Of a DNA stretch of 64,000 nt, positions 1-10,973 are shown one piece after another. Under the pieces are notes generated by a model. That model had not been told where the DNA came from, did not search any database, and worked only from the letters and a program-made list of their open reading frames with translations. The DNA is from Pseudacidovorax intermedius (GTDB lineage Bacteria; Pseudomonadota; Gammaproteobacteria; Burkholderiales; Burkholderiaceae_C): assembly GCF_003350475.1 (NCBI RefSeq), contig NZ_QQAV01000003.1, forward strand, positions 398,063 to 462,062. The letters are read 5' to 3'. How positions within the stretch are numbered: the stretch's first letter is position 1; each line of letters opens with the position of its first letter. Position numbers and translations under genes: made by a program.

Positions 1-162
1 GGAGAACTGCCCGCCGAAGCCACCCAGGATGTTCCAGGCCTGCGCCAGCAGCCCCGCATACAGCGCCATCATGACGAAGTTGAGCCAGACGCCCGAGGTC
101 GTCACGAGCGGGATGGCGCCCACCACGAGGGCGAACACCACGATGAAGAGAACCGATTTCAT
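1..162 (-). CDS. livM: Branched-chain amino acid-type ABC permease LivM (N-terminal part only)
   Basis: This is the first 54 codons of a second importer permease; the rest lies beyond the left edge. The visible part is a hydrophobic N-terminus (starting MKSVLFIVV) followed by the AWNILGGFGGQFS stretch that marks the start of the LivM core. The ATG at 162 overlaps the upstream livH stop as ATGA, so the two permeases are translationally coupled. The product should pair with LivH in the membrane and be energised by LivG/LivF ATPases outside the window. The substrate is not readable from this fragment. Confidence 0.9.
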   Translation of the reverse strand, partial: MKSVLFIVVFALVVGAIPLVTTSGVWLNFVMMALYAGLLAQAWNILGGFGGQFS

Positions 163-1031
163 GCCTTGCTTCCGAAGAGGCCCTGGGGACGGAACAGCAG
201 CACCGCGATGAAGATGAGGAAGATGCCGATCTGTCCCAGCGACTCGCCCAGGAAGAGGCCGCCCAGCGACTCGACCACGCCGATCAGCAGCCCGCCCACC
301 AGTGCCCCGGTGAAGCTGCCCATGCCGCCCAGCACCACGATGGTGAAGGCCACCAGCACGAAGCCGCCGCCCACCTGCGGGTTGACGTAGTAGGCCGGCA
401 GCAGGAAGCAGGCGGCCGCGCCCAGGCAGGCCAGGCCGATGCCGAAGCTCATCGCGTAGACATGGTCGACGTCGATGCCCATGAGCCGCGCGCCCTGCTT
501 CTCCTTGGCCACGGCGCGGATCGCGCGGCCCAGGTCGGTGGCCTTGACGATCCACAGCAGCACGGCCGCCCCGGCCAACGCACCGCCGAAGGCGATGAGC
601 TTGGGCAGCGCGATGAAGGCCGGGCCGATCTGCAGCGTCGTCAGCGTGTAGGGCGTGTCGATGGTGCGCGTGTCGGAGCGGAAGAACAGCAGCGCCAGGT
701 TCTCCATCACGATCGACAGGCCCAGCGTGACCAGCAGGATGTTCTCGTCCTTGCCGTGGCTGGCGCGGTTGATGATGCCGCGCTGCAGTGCGTAGCCCAG
801 CGCGAACATGCCCGCCACCACCAGCGGCAGCGCCAGGTAGGGGTCGATGCCGAACTGCGCACGCAGCCAGTAGACGGCATAGAGCGCCAGCATCAGCGAT
901 GCGCCGTGCGCGAAGTTGATGATGTGCAGCACGCCGTAGATCAGCGTGAGCCCCAGGGCGATGAGGGCGTAGACCGCCCCGGTGGTGAGTCCGTTCAGCA
1001 CGGACGGCACCACGATCGACAGATCGAACAT
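159..1031 (-). CDS. livH: Branched-chain amino acid-type ABC transporter permease LivH
   Basis: A 290-residue polytopic inner-membrane protein of the LivH (HAAT) family, close to the usual length. It starts MFDLSIVVPSVLNGLTTG and has the characteristic ALGLTLIYGVLHIINFAHG segment near residues 25-43. About eight hydrophobic helices are visible, ending in FRPQGLFGSKA, which is typical of these permeases. It lies 24 bp downstream of the binding-protein gene and overlaps livM by 4 bp, so it belongs to the operon started by the GntR gene. These importers carry branched-chain amino acids, urea or aromatic acids, and sequence alone does not decide among them. Confidence 0.93.
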   Translation of the reverse strand: MFDLSIVVPSVLNGLTTGAVYALIALGLTLIYGVLHIINFAHGASLMLALYAVYWLRAQFGIDPYLALPLVVAGMFALGYALQRGIINRASHGKDENILLVTLGLSIVMENLALLFFRSDTRTIDTPYTLTTLQIGPAFIALPKLIAFGGALAGAAVLLWIVKATDLGRAIRAVAKEKQGARLMGIDVDHVYAMSFGIGLACLGAAACFLLPAYYVNPQVGGGFVLVAFTIVVLGGMGSFTGALVGGLLIGVVESLGGLFLGESLGQIGIFLIFIAVLLFRPQGLFGSKA

Positions 1032-1055
1032 GGAAAAGGAGCCTGGTGGTGCCGT

Positions 1056-2270
1056 TCAGGCCTTGAGCGGGAACAGGGGCTCGGCCTCGCGGTATTCGCG
1101 CGGGATGATGACCTTGATGTCCTTGTCGATGACCTGCGTCATCAGCGGACGGCCGCCCTGGTTCTGGCCATTGACGAACTTGGTCGGGCCATAGGGCATG
1201 AAGTGGTCGGAGAAGGTGCTCTTCTCCAGCGCGTCGATCAGCGCCGCGCGCTCGCTGGACTTGGCCCGCTCCAGCGCATCGGCCAGCAGCATCATGCTGG
1301 TGTAGGTCATGAACAGCTCATAGCTGAAGTACAGCTTCTGGGCCTCGGCCCGCTTCTTCAGCGCCTGGGCGCGCGCGTCCTTGGGGTTGAACCAGTGGTT
1401 GCAGTCGATGATGCCGTGCGAGGCATCGGGGAACTCCTGCACGAACTTGTAGCTCGACGCCGCGCCGCCCAGCACCGAGTAGATGGCCTTGGGCACCACG
1501 CGCTGCTGCTGCATGGTGCGCACCAGCAGTGCGTATTCGTTGTAGTAGTTGGCCGGGATCACGATGTCCGGGTTGACGGACTTGATGCGCAGCACGATGT
1601 TGTTGAAGTCGCGCGTGGGGTTGGCGTGCTTGATGACTTCCTTCACCTCGAAGCCATAGCCCGGCAGTTCGCGCGACAGCAGGTTGGCCGTGCCGGTGCC
1701 GAAGAGCGACTCCTCGTGGATGATCATCACGGTCTTGGCCGGCTTGCCCGCCACGCTGTTGAGCACGTGCAGGTTGGCCATCGCCAGATCCGTCACGGCC
1801 TTGTAGCCGGGGCCGAAGCGGAAGGTGTTCTTCAGACCGCGCTCGACGATCTGGTCGGCCACGCCCACGTCCACGATGTGCGGCAGGTTGTACTTGGCGG
1901 CGGCCTGCGTGGTGGCCAGGCAGATGGCCGAGGCGAAGGCGCCGACCACGGCCGACACACCGGCCTCGTTCATCTTCTCGACCTCGGCCGCGCCGGCCTG
2001 CGGCTGTGACTGGGCATCGCCCAGCAGGGCCTCGATGCGCGCACCGCCGAGCGACTTGATGCCACCGGCCTTGTTGATGTCCTCGATGGCCATGAGCGCG
2101 CCGGCCCGGCATTGCTGGCCCGAATAGGCGAGCGCCCCGGTGACCGGGTGCAGCACGCCGACCTTGATGCTGCGCGGCTGCGCGCCGCCGATGGTCGGGA
2201 GGGCCAGCGCGGACGCGGCGGCGGCCGACTGGGCGATGAACTGGCGACGGTTGCGGGTGGGCTGGGTCAC
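1056..2270 (-). CDS. Periplasmic substrate-binding protein of a LivK-type ABC importer
   Basis: A 404-residue binding protein of the type I periplasmic (Peripla_BP_6) family. The start is a GTG preceded by AAGGAG at good spacing. The N-terminus has a twin-arginine-like motif (NRRQFIAQ) and an alanine-rich hydrophobic stretch ending near AQPRS, so export is probable. The mature part begins IKVGVLHPVTGALAYSG, the family's first strand and ligand loop. It delivers substrate to LivH/LivM, whose genes follow directly. The UTRA-domain regulator just upstream suggests the transported molecule, or a metabolite of it, is the effector. The ligand is unknown. Confidence 0.9.
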   Translation of the reverse strand: MTQPTRNRRQFIAQSAAAASALALPTIGGAQPRSIKVGVLHPVTGALAYSGQQCRAGALMAIEDINKAGGIKSLGGARIEALLGDAQSQPQAGAAEVEKMNEAGVSAVVGAFASAICLATTQAAAKYNLPHIVDVGVADQIVERGLKNTFRFGPGYKAVTDLAMANLHVLNSVAGKPAKTVMIIHEESLFGTGTANLLSRELPGYGFEVKEVIKHANPTRDFNNIVLRIKSVNPDIVIPANYYNEYALLVRTMQQQRVVPKAIYSVLGGAASSYKFVQEFPDASHGIIDCNHWFNPKDARAQALKKRAEAQKLYFSYELFMTYTSMMLLADALERAKSSERAALIDALEKSTFSDHFMPYGPTKFVNGQNQGGRPLMTQVIDKDIKVIIPREYREAEPLFPLKA

Positions 2271-2294
2271 GGCGAACTCCTTCGTGGGTCGATG

Positions 2295-3074
2295 TCAGGA
2301 AAAGCGGGCGGAAGCGTCCTTGCTGACCCACACCTTGGCGTCGATGTCGCCAACGCGGGACAGCTCCATCTGGTACTCGTAGCGGTCGGGCCGGTACAGG
2401 CCGTGCAGCCATTGCACGGGCCGGTCGTCCACGTCGTAGATGAGGCGACGCACGGCCAGCAACGCCGTGCCGACCGACACGTCGAGGTGCTCGGCCATGT
2501 GGGCGTCGGCCAGGCGGGCCGAGATGGTCTGGTGCGCCCGGCCCACGCGCACCCCCGACTCCTCCAGCAGCAGCAGGATGGGCTTGCGCGCCAGCTCGCG
2601 GCGGCCGAAGCCCTTGGCCAGCGCCTGCGGCACATAGGTGGTGATGAGCGACAGCGGCCCTTCGCGCGTGCTGCGCACCCGCACCGCCTTCTGGACCTCG
2701 GCCCCGACCGGAATGGCCAGTGCCTGCGCCACCGATTCAGAGGCGGTGATGCCCGCCACCTCCAGCACCTTCACCGAGGTCTTCAGGCCCATGGCGACGA
2801 GGTTCTCGAGCAGGCCGGTGAGCGGCGTGTGGTCGGGCGCGGCGACGGAGGCATTGGCCGTGGTGGGCCGGGTGCCGCGGCCGGGTTCGCGCTTGATGAG
2901 GCCCTCGTCGGACAGGCGCTCCAGCGCCTTGCGCACCGTGACGCGCGACACCTCGAACTGCTCCATCAAGGCATGCTCGCCCGGCAGTCCCGCCTGGAAG
3001 ATGCCCTCCTCCAGCTGCTGTCGGAGCACGAGGTAGATGCGGTGGTACTTGGGAAGCGGCAGCGCCGAGGACAT
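2295..3074 (-). CDS. GntR/HutC-family transcriptional regulator with UTRA domain
   Basis: A 259-residue regulator. Residues 1-70 form a GntR winged helix (KYHRIYLVLRQQLEEG, then VSRVTVRKALERLSDEGLIKREPGRGT). The remainder is a UTRA effector-binding domain (LITTYVP, ARLADAHMAEHLDV and LHGLYRPDRYEY regions). I chose the ATG at 3074 because the frame upstream of it runs through the putative operator and is not GntR-like. It is the first gene of the liv-type operon, 24 bp before the binding protein, and probably represses its own operon until the substrate binds. HutC-like members often sense amino-acid derivatives, but the effector is not known here. Confidence 0.9.
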   Translation of the reverse strand: MSSALPLPKYHRIYLVLRQQLEEGIFQAGLPGEHALMEQFEVSRVTVRKALERLSDEGLIKREPGRGTRPTTANASVAAPDHTPLTGLLENLVAMGLKTSVKVLEVAGITASESVAQALAIPVGAEVQKAVRVRSTREGPLSLITTYVPQALAKGFGRRELARKPILLLLEESGVRVGRAHQTISARLADAHMAEHLDVSVGTALLAVRRLIYDVDDRPVQWLHGLYRPDRYEYQMELSRVGDIDAKVWVSKDASARFS

Positions 3075-3094
3075 GGGAAATGATCGTAGGAGCC

Positions 3095-3118
3095 GTTTTA
3101 TTGTTCTGTCAATAAGAC
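3095..3118. promoter_or_regulatory. Putative operator of the GntR-led liv operon
   Basis: An inverted repeat TTATTG-N6-CAATAA (3098-3115), with matching GT/AC bases outside it, sits 20-45 bp upstream of the GntR start. It lies in an A/T-rich patch unlike the surrounding GC-rich DNA. The position fits autoregulation by the GntR protein. No binding data are available. Confidence 0.5.
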
Positions 3119-3421
3119 ATTTGAGAGCGGAACTTTGCCTTGGCTGTGCCGAGGGCAAAGGGTCGTCAGCGCGGCAGGGCATCCGGGCATGCAGGAGTCA
3201 TGCCCGCATGGACCGGTGCCTTGCAGCACGACGATGCACCGTCGCGGGTCTGACCCGCCAGGGGGTCGACGACGCTCCCCATGGCGGGGCGCCGCGCACG
3301 CGACTGGGGCGCGGCGCGTGGCGCCCGCGCCGCAGGGTCAGTCGCGCACGCGTGGCGGACCGGCGAACTGTGTCGACATCAGCCGCAGAACCCGGCGTTG
3401 GCCGCGGCTGGCCACGGCCAA
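3119..3421. other. Intergenic region with no recognisable gene
   Basis: I see no credible gene between the GntR operator and the end of the DUF2817 gene. The only structure is a hairpin at 3398-3421 (TTGGCCG pairing with CGGCCAA) directly after the DUF2817 stop. It could terminate that transcript, but no T-run follows it on the minus strand. Confidence 0.5.
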
Positions 3422-4510
3422 TCAGGCCGCGCGCGCAAGCCCGAGGATGGTCTGCAGCATCACCACCCGTGCCTGGCCGAGCACCATGCCCTTCCAGGCG
3501 TCGTCATCGCAGTAGAAGGCATCGCGCACATCACGGCGGATGGCGCGGCGCTGCAGGTCGTCGGCCTCGGGATGCCGATGCAGCCAGCAGTCCGCGCGCA
3601 GGCGGTCCAGCACCTGCTGGTCCGGCAGCGTTCCGAACTCCAGGCCCATCGGCGCGAAGAGGGCCTGCGGGCACTCGTCGTAGGCAGCACTCACCACCGG
3701 CCCGGACACATCGGGCGACGCCGATCCGGCCTCGAACATGGCCAGCACGTCCGCACCCCACAGCGACCGCGCCAGCGGCAGCCCGGCCGCGCGTCCCGGG
3801 AAGATCTTCTCGCCATGCCCCCACGGGCCCAGGCCGGTGTGCACATCGATCCAGGCCAGATGCGTGGCGGTGGCCGCATGCTCGCGCAGCAGCGCGCGCA
3901 TCGTGCGGTTACTCCAGCTCGGTGCCGTGCCGCCATAGAACAGGCCGTCCGGCACGGTGTACTGGCCGCGGCTGAGCGCCGCGCGGTAGGCCGCCATCCC
4001 GTGCTCGGCGATGTAGTCCGCCAGCGCGGCGGCCTGTTCGGCCGTGGGCGGCCAGTGGTCGGGAAGCGCGAGCGAATCGACCGCCGCATAGTCGGCGTTG
4101 ACCGGTAGAGGCCGTTCGAAGTCGACGTGGTTGCGGTTGAGGTCGATGTTGTCCTCGTTGACCCGCCGCAGGTGTGAGAAGCCATGCGGATTGATGGCAT
4201 GGATCAGCAGCAGACCCAGACGCGCCTCGTCCAGCCGCCGCAGCAGGTCATCGTCGCGCAGCAGCGCGACCTGGCAGCCGGAGCCGCAGAAGCCCTCGGG
4301 CCCATGGGTGCCGGCACTGACGATGATGAGGCGGCTGGCATCCGCCGCGCCAAGCCGCGCGGCGTCCATGGCCAGCGTTTCTCCCAGGGCGCCTCGATGG
4401 CCGGGCAACTCGATGGACTGGATGCGCGCCCCGCGGTCCTCGGCGGCATCCAGGAACTTGCGGCGGGCTTCGGCATAGCTGCCGGAGAAATGGGAGGCGA
4501 TGGAAGGCAT
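3422..4510 (-). CDS. DUF2817 family protein (M14 carboxypeptidase-like)
   Basis: A 362-residue protein of the DUF2817 family, related to M14 zinc carboxypeptidases. Visible zinc-site features are SAGTHGPEGFCGS (H-x-x-E near residue 90) and WIDVHTGLG (a later histidine), with INPHGFSHLRRVNEDNIDLNRNH between them. The family's activity is not well established; cleavage of an amide or peptide is inferred from the fold. I chose the ATG at 4510 (MPSIASHFSGSY) because earlier in-frame codons encode low-complexity sequence. It stands alone between long intergenic stretches. No signal peptide is seen, so it is probably cytoplasmic. Confidence 0.82.
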   Translation of the reverse strand: MPSIASHFSGSYAEARRKFLDAAEDRGARIQSIELPGHRGALGETLAMDAARLGAADASRLIIVSAGTHGPEGFCGSGCQVALLRDDDLLRRLDEARLGLLLIHAINPHGFSHLRRVNEDNIDLNRNHVDFERPLPVNADYAAVDSLALPDHWPPTAEQAAALADYIAEHGMAAYRAALSRGQYTVPDGLFYGGTAPSWSNRTMRALLREHAATATHLAWIDVHTGLGPWGHGEKIFPGRAAGLPLARSLWGADVLAMFEAGSASPDVSGPVVSAAYDECPQALFAPMGLEFGTLPDQQVLDRLRADCWLHRHPEADDLQRRAIRRDVRDAFYCDDDAWKGMVLGQARVVMLQTILGLARAA

Positions 4511-4720
4511 GGCGATGTTCCTGGCTCGGCCGTTTCCGGCATGCTGCAGACGGGTCGGTGAAGGCCGGCAGCGCCGTGCTCCCAGGCGCCCCACGGGCAT
4601 GCGGCCATTGTGACGAGTCATGCACCCTGCGGTCGGCCCGTGGCGCAAGACCATCCCCGTACGGGCATGGGCCTAAGATCGCCGCCCCCGAACCCCCTCT
4701 TACCCACCTTAGCTGTACCC

Positions 4721-5197
4721 ATGAGTGAACCGACCACTCCCATCCAGGAGCCCCGGCTATGGAGCGACGAGCGCTGGACCGCGCGCGTCATCAAGAACGA
4801 AGACGACGACGGCTGGGCCGTCTCGATGACCCGCCAGGGCGATGCCGAGCCGGCGCTGGTCGGCCCCTGGACCATGGGCCGCGACAAGAAGAACCCCAAG
4901 CCCCTCGACACCGCGGCCTTCCATACCCTGGTCAAGACGGCCAACGAGGTGCTGCGTCGGCACGAGCAGCAACTGCATGCCCGGCTGAACAAGAGCGTGA
5001 GCGTCTGCAGCGGCTCCGAGCGCATCCGGGTGTCGCTGCAGATCGTGCCGGACGAGGACAACCCCTACGCCATCCTGCGTGCGGAGGACGAGCTGGGCGA
5101 AGCGCTCGGCGAAGCCCGCGTGCCGCCGACCTTCAAACTCAATGCCGACAGTGCCGCGGCGTGGATCGAGGGCGGCTTCGAGCGGCCCTCGCGCTGA
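4721..5197 (+). CDS. Conserved hypothetical protein (158 aa)
   Basis: A soluble 158-residue protein starting MSEPTTPIQEPRLWSDERW. It contains WTARVIKNEDDDGWAVSMT, a central KNPKPLDTAAFHTLVKTANEVLRRHEQQL helix, and a C-terminal LNADSAAAWIEGGFERPSR. I do not recognise a functional domain, and no signal or membrane segment is visible. The coding quality and clean ATG at 4721 make it a convincing gene; the longer upstream frame is unlikely. Its stop abuts the end of the convergent LysR gene (TGATCA at 5195-5200). Confidence 0.75.
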   Translation: MSEPTTPIQEPRLWSDERWTARVIKNEDDDGWAVSMTRQGDAEPALVGPWTMGRDKKNPKPLDTAAFHTLVKTANEVLRRHEQQLHARLNKSVSVCSGSERIRVSLQIVPDEDNPYAILRAEDELGEALGEARVPPTFKLNADSAAAWIEGGFERPSR

Positions 5198-6106
5198 TCA
5201 CGAGGGCGCTGCCGGCCGGTCCAGCAGGCAGTCGATGAACGCGCCGAGCAGCGCCGGCCGATGCTGCCTGTTGGGGTAGTAGAGGAACAAGCCCGGACGA
5301 GTGATCGACCAGTCCGCGAGCACCTGAACCAGGCGCCCCTGCGCCAGGAGCTCACCGACGCCGTCCTGCTCGAAGTGGTAGGCGATGCCCAGCCCGTTCA
5401 AGGCGGCAGCGATGCCGACGTCGGCATGGTTGGTGACCACGGGACCGTCGACGGCGACCTCGAGCCGCTGACCCCGCTTGCGGAACTCCCAGCGGTAGGG
5501 CCGGCCATCCGGCTGCAGTCGCCAGTTGATGCATGCATGGTCATGCAGGTCCTGGGGTGATTGGGGTGCTCCTCGACGCGCGAGGTAGTCGGGGGACGCG
5601 ACGGCCACCATCTTCAGGTCCGGCGTGAGGCGCACGGCCACCATGTCCTTCTCCAGTCGTCCGCCCACGCGTATGCCCGCATCGAAGCGCCCCACGACGA
5701 TGTCGGCCAGCGCATCATCGACCACGATGTCGAGCACCACATCGGGATGGGTCTGGTGGAAGCGGGCCAGCCGCGGCGCAATGAGGGTTCTTGCCGCGAT
5801 GCCCAGCGTGTTGATGCGCAGCGTGCCGCTGATCTGCCCGGTGGCTTCGCTGGCCTCGGCCACCGCAACGGCCATCTCCTGGAACAACGGCGCGATCCGC
5901 CGGTAGAGCCGCTCGCCGCTCGCCGACGGCGCGACGCTGCGGGTCGTGCGATTCAGAAGCCGCGCGCCGATACGGCCTTCGAGCTGCCGGATGGTCTGGC
6001 TCAGTGCCGACGGCGAGAGCCCCAGGTGCTCTGCGGCCCGGGCAAAGCTCTGGCGCTCCACGACGGCGACGAAGGCCTTCAGCTCAGCGAAATCGGAGCC
6101 TCGCAT
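5198..6106 (-). CDS. LysR-family transcriptional regulator
   Basis: A 302-residue LysR regulator. Residues 1-60 hold the winged helix (ELKAFVAVVERQSFARAAEHLGLSPSALSQTIRQLE), followed by a linker helix and the substrate-binding domain, with the usual length. I chose the ATG at 6106 over an upstream one because the family N-terminus begins here. It is transcribed away from the NTF2-like/SDR pair that starts at 6210, the classic arrangement for a LysR protein controlling a divergent operon. The roughly 100-bp space between them (6107-6209) should hold both promoters. The inducer is unknown. Confidence 0.92.
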   Translation of the reverse strand: MRGSDFAELKAFVAVVERQSFARAAEHLGLSPSALSQTIRQLEGRIGARLLNRTTRSVAPSASGERLYRRIAPLFQEMAVAVAEASEATGQISGTLRINTLGIAARTLIAPRLARFHQTHPDVVLDIVVDDALADIVVGRFDAGIRVGGRLEKDMVAVRLTPDLKMVAVASPDYLARRGAPQSPQDLHDHACINWRLQPDGRPYRWEFRKRGQRLEVAVDGPVVTNHADVGIAAALNGLGIAYHFEQDGVGELLAQGRLVQVLADWSITRPGLFLYYPNRQHRPALLGAFIDCLLDRPAAPS

Positions 6107-6209
6107 TCTGTATTCCTTGCTACACAACCCATGCAGATTCAAGCATATTCCCTAAAGACTGGGCGGCGCGCATCCTCGGGGCCTTCACTCACCGCATGGA
6201 GCCAATGCC

Positions 6210-6536
6210 ATGGACACCTTGAATCTTCCCGCGCCGATTGCTGCGTACTTCGCCGCCGACCCCGAGACCGAAGCCTTGGCACATTGCTTCACGGCGCAGG
6301 CGGTCCTGAAGGACGAAGGTCACACCTACACCGGAGCCCGCGCTATTCAGACCTTCATGGCCGACGCATCGGCCAAGTACAACGCGACGGCGGTTCCGTT
6401 CGCCTTGGAGCAGGAAGATGGATCCCATGTGGTCCGCGCCACGGTCACCGGCAACTTTCCGGGCAGCCCCATCGTTCTCTCGTACCGCTTCCGGCTCGCG
6501 GGGGCCCTGATCGCATCGCTGGAGATCACGTCATGA
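6210..6536 (+). CDS. SnoaL/NTF2-like small protein
   Basis: A 108-residue protein with an NTF2-like cone fold: an N-terminal helix (LPAPIAAYFAADPETEALAHCF), a strand and turn (AQAVLKDEGHTYTGARAIQTFM) and a C-terminal sheet. Such proteins are polyketide-cyclase-like enzymes or ligand-binding partners, and catalytic residues cannot be assigned here. The stop overlaps the start of the following dehydrogenase (ATGA), so the two are co-translated and probably act on the same compound. It is likely controlled by the divergent LysR gene. Confidence 0.82.
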   Translation: MDTLNLPAPIAAYFAADPETEALAHCFTAQAVLKDEGHTYTGARAIQTFMADASAKYNATAVPFALEQEDGSHVVRATVTGNFPGSPIVLSYRFRLAGALIASLEITS

Positions 6537-7315
6537 GCTTCGATCTGCACCTCGAAGGCCGGCGTGTCGTGGTCACGGGCGGCACGGCCGGCCTCGGCGC
6601 GGCCGTGGTGAAGGTCTTTGCCGAAGCCGGCGCCAGAGTGGCGACATCGGCACGCAGTGCGCCGGCGCAGCCGGTCGAGGGCGTCACGTATGTGCCCGCC
6701 GACCTGTCGACCGCGGAAGGCACCCATCACTTTGCCCAGACCGTGCTGAAGGACTGGGGCGGCGCCGACATCCTGATCAACGTGCTCGGTGGCTCGAAGA
6801 CGCCCGGCGGTGGATTCGCCGCGATCACCGATGCGCACTGGCTGGCCGAGCTGAACCTGAACCTGATGCCGGCCGTCCGCATGGACCGTGCACTGCTGCC
6901 AAGCATGCTGGCACAAGGCGCTGGCGTCATCATCCACGTCAGCTCCATCCAGCGCGCGCTGCCGCTGCCCGAGTCCACCACGGCCTATGCCGCCGCCAAG
7001 GGTGCCCTCACCACGTACAGCAAGTCGCTGGCGCGAGAGGTCACCCCCAAGGGCGTGCGCGTGCTGAGCATTGCGCCCGGCTGGATCGAGACCGAGGCGT
7101 CCGTCGAGTTTGCCCAACGGATGGCCGCAGAGGCCGGCACCGATTACGAGGGCGGCAAGAAGATCGTCATGGATTGGCTCGGAGGCATTCCCGTTGGACG
7201 CCCCGCGAGGCCCGACGAGGTCGCCGACCTGATCGCGTTTCTTGCGTCGCCGAGATCTGGTTCGATCACAGGCTCAGAGGTGCGGATCGACGGCGGCACC
7301 GTGCCGACGGTGTAG
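6533..7315 (+). CDS. Short-chain dehydrogenase/reductase (SDR)
   Basis: A 260-residue classical SDR oxidoreductase. The dinucleotide-binding motif TGGTAGLG is at residues 15-22. The catalytic serine (137/138 in HVSSIQ), Tyr152 and Lys156 (AYAAAK) are intact, and a C-terminal SGSITGSEVRIDGGTVPTV closes the fold. The usual NNAG motif reads INVLGG. The cofactor is NAD(H) or NADP(H), and the substrate is unknown. It overlaps the upstream NTF2-like gene by 4 bp and is probably regulated by the divergent LysR protein. Confidence 0.93.
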   Translation: MSFDLHLEGRRVVVTGGTAGLGAAVVKVFAEAGARVATSARSAPAQPVEGVTYVPADLSTAEGTHHFAQTVLKDWGGADILINVLGGSKTPGGGFAAITDAHWLAELNLNLMPAVRMDRALLPSMLAQGAGVIIHVSSIQRALPLPESTTAYAAAKGALTTYSKSLAREVTPKGVRVLSIAPGWIETEASVEFAQRMAAEAGTDYEGGKKIVMDWLGGIPVGRPARPDEVADLIAFLASPRSGSITGSEVRIDGGTVPTV

Positions 7316-7475
7316 GCGGTGCGGCCGCAGGGTCGAGGCGGGCGAGTTCCTCGCGTTGCCGCTTGTGGCGCGCCGATGCCACGCCCGCGATGCACAAACC
7401 CGAAGCCCCCGCCGCGTGCGTCGAGAGGGCGGGCAGGGGCCTTCGCGTCGAGGACGGGGCCACCGACTCCGCACA

Positions 7476-8048
7476 TCACCAGCCCGCAGACCCGGGCTCG
7501 CCCTTGAAAGGACCCACGACCTCGGGCGTGATCCAGCCTGCGTAGAAGCGACCCGGCTGCGGCACCACGCGAATGCCGTCGACCCAGCAGCCGAGCTGGT
7601 GCGGATAGAACGCGATGTGGTCACGCAATGCCGAGTAGCTTGGTTCGGGCTGGGGGTAAAACCACGCTGCCGCCTCGAACCGCCCCGTTCCGGCGATCAC
7701 GGTCAGGTAGCGCGCCTGCCCTTTCCATTCGCAATACGACGCTCCTGCGGCAGGCGCCAGCGCGTCGGCACGCACATCGGCGCGCGGGAGGTAGAAGGTC
7801 GGCGGGCTGGCGGTCTCGAGCAGCCGCAGCGCCTGGCGGGTGCGTGCGATCTCGACATCGCCAACGCTCACCACGATCTCGCGCCCATCCGCCTCGATGC
7901 GCGGCGGGCGCGGATAGTCCCAGACCGATTCCTGACCTGGACCCGGTGTCTGCGCGAAGGATGGGCGAGCGTCGCCGACATAGCGCCATTGCGCACGGGC
8001 GCGCTGGAGGCGTTCGCTCTCTTGGGAATGGGCGTCTTGGGAGTTCAT
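7476..8048 (-). CDS. DUF427 domain-containing protein
   Basis: A 190-residue protein with one DUF427 domain. Visible signatures are VWDYPRPPRIE (residues about 42-52), TFYLPRADV, ASYCEWKGQARYLTV and WFYPQPEPSYSALRDHIAFYP. The family is widespread in actinobacteria and proteobacteria, and its biochemical role is not established. The start at 8048 gives MNSQDAHSQESERL; the longer frame upstream overlaps the terminator region and is less likely. It is convergent with the SDR gene and isolated from other co-directional genes by a terminator at 8146-8177. Confidence 0.85.
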   Translation of the reverse strand: MNSQDAHSQESERLQRARAQWRYVGDARPSFAQTPGPGQESVWDYPRPPRIEADGREIVVSVGDVEIARTRQALRLLETASPPTFYLPRADVRADALAPAAGASYCEWKGQARYLTVIAGTGRFEAAAWFYPQPEPSYSALRDHIAFYPHQLGCWVDGIRVVPQPGRFYAGWITPEVVGPFKGEPGSAGW

Positions 8049-8145
8049 GCGGCATTCTGTGCGCGGCCCACACCATATCCTCGCCGCTGGCGTGGGCAGC
8101 ATCGCTCGGGAGTCTTGAACGACGGCGGACGCCGCCCCAAAGAAA

Positions 8146-8177
8146 AAAGCCCGGTGAGCAGTGCGCTACCGGGCTTT
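8146..8177 (-). terminator. Rho-independent terminator after tRNA-Ser and serS
   Basis: AAAGCCCGGT at 8146-8155 pairs perfectly with ACCGGGCTTT at 8168-8177 across a 12-nt loop. On the minus strand the hairpin runs straight into a T-rich tract (complement of the A-run at 8143-8148). It lies just after the tRNA-Ser gene, so it ends that transcript. Confidence 0.88.
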
Positions 8178-8199
8178 CTGGAACCGTCATGGACGGTAA

Positions 8200-8291
<92 letters not shown>

Positions 8292-8370
8292 ACAAGCTGT
8301 GCGATTCAGTCGAAGCCTTGCATTATAGCCAGGCTTTTGACCCGCTGGGAAGCGGGTCGCAGCGATTCGA

Positions 8371-10957
<2,587 letters not shown>

Positions 10958-10973
10958 GGTGTGCGCGCCGGAC

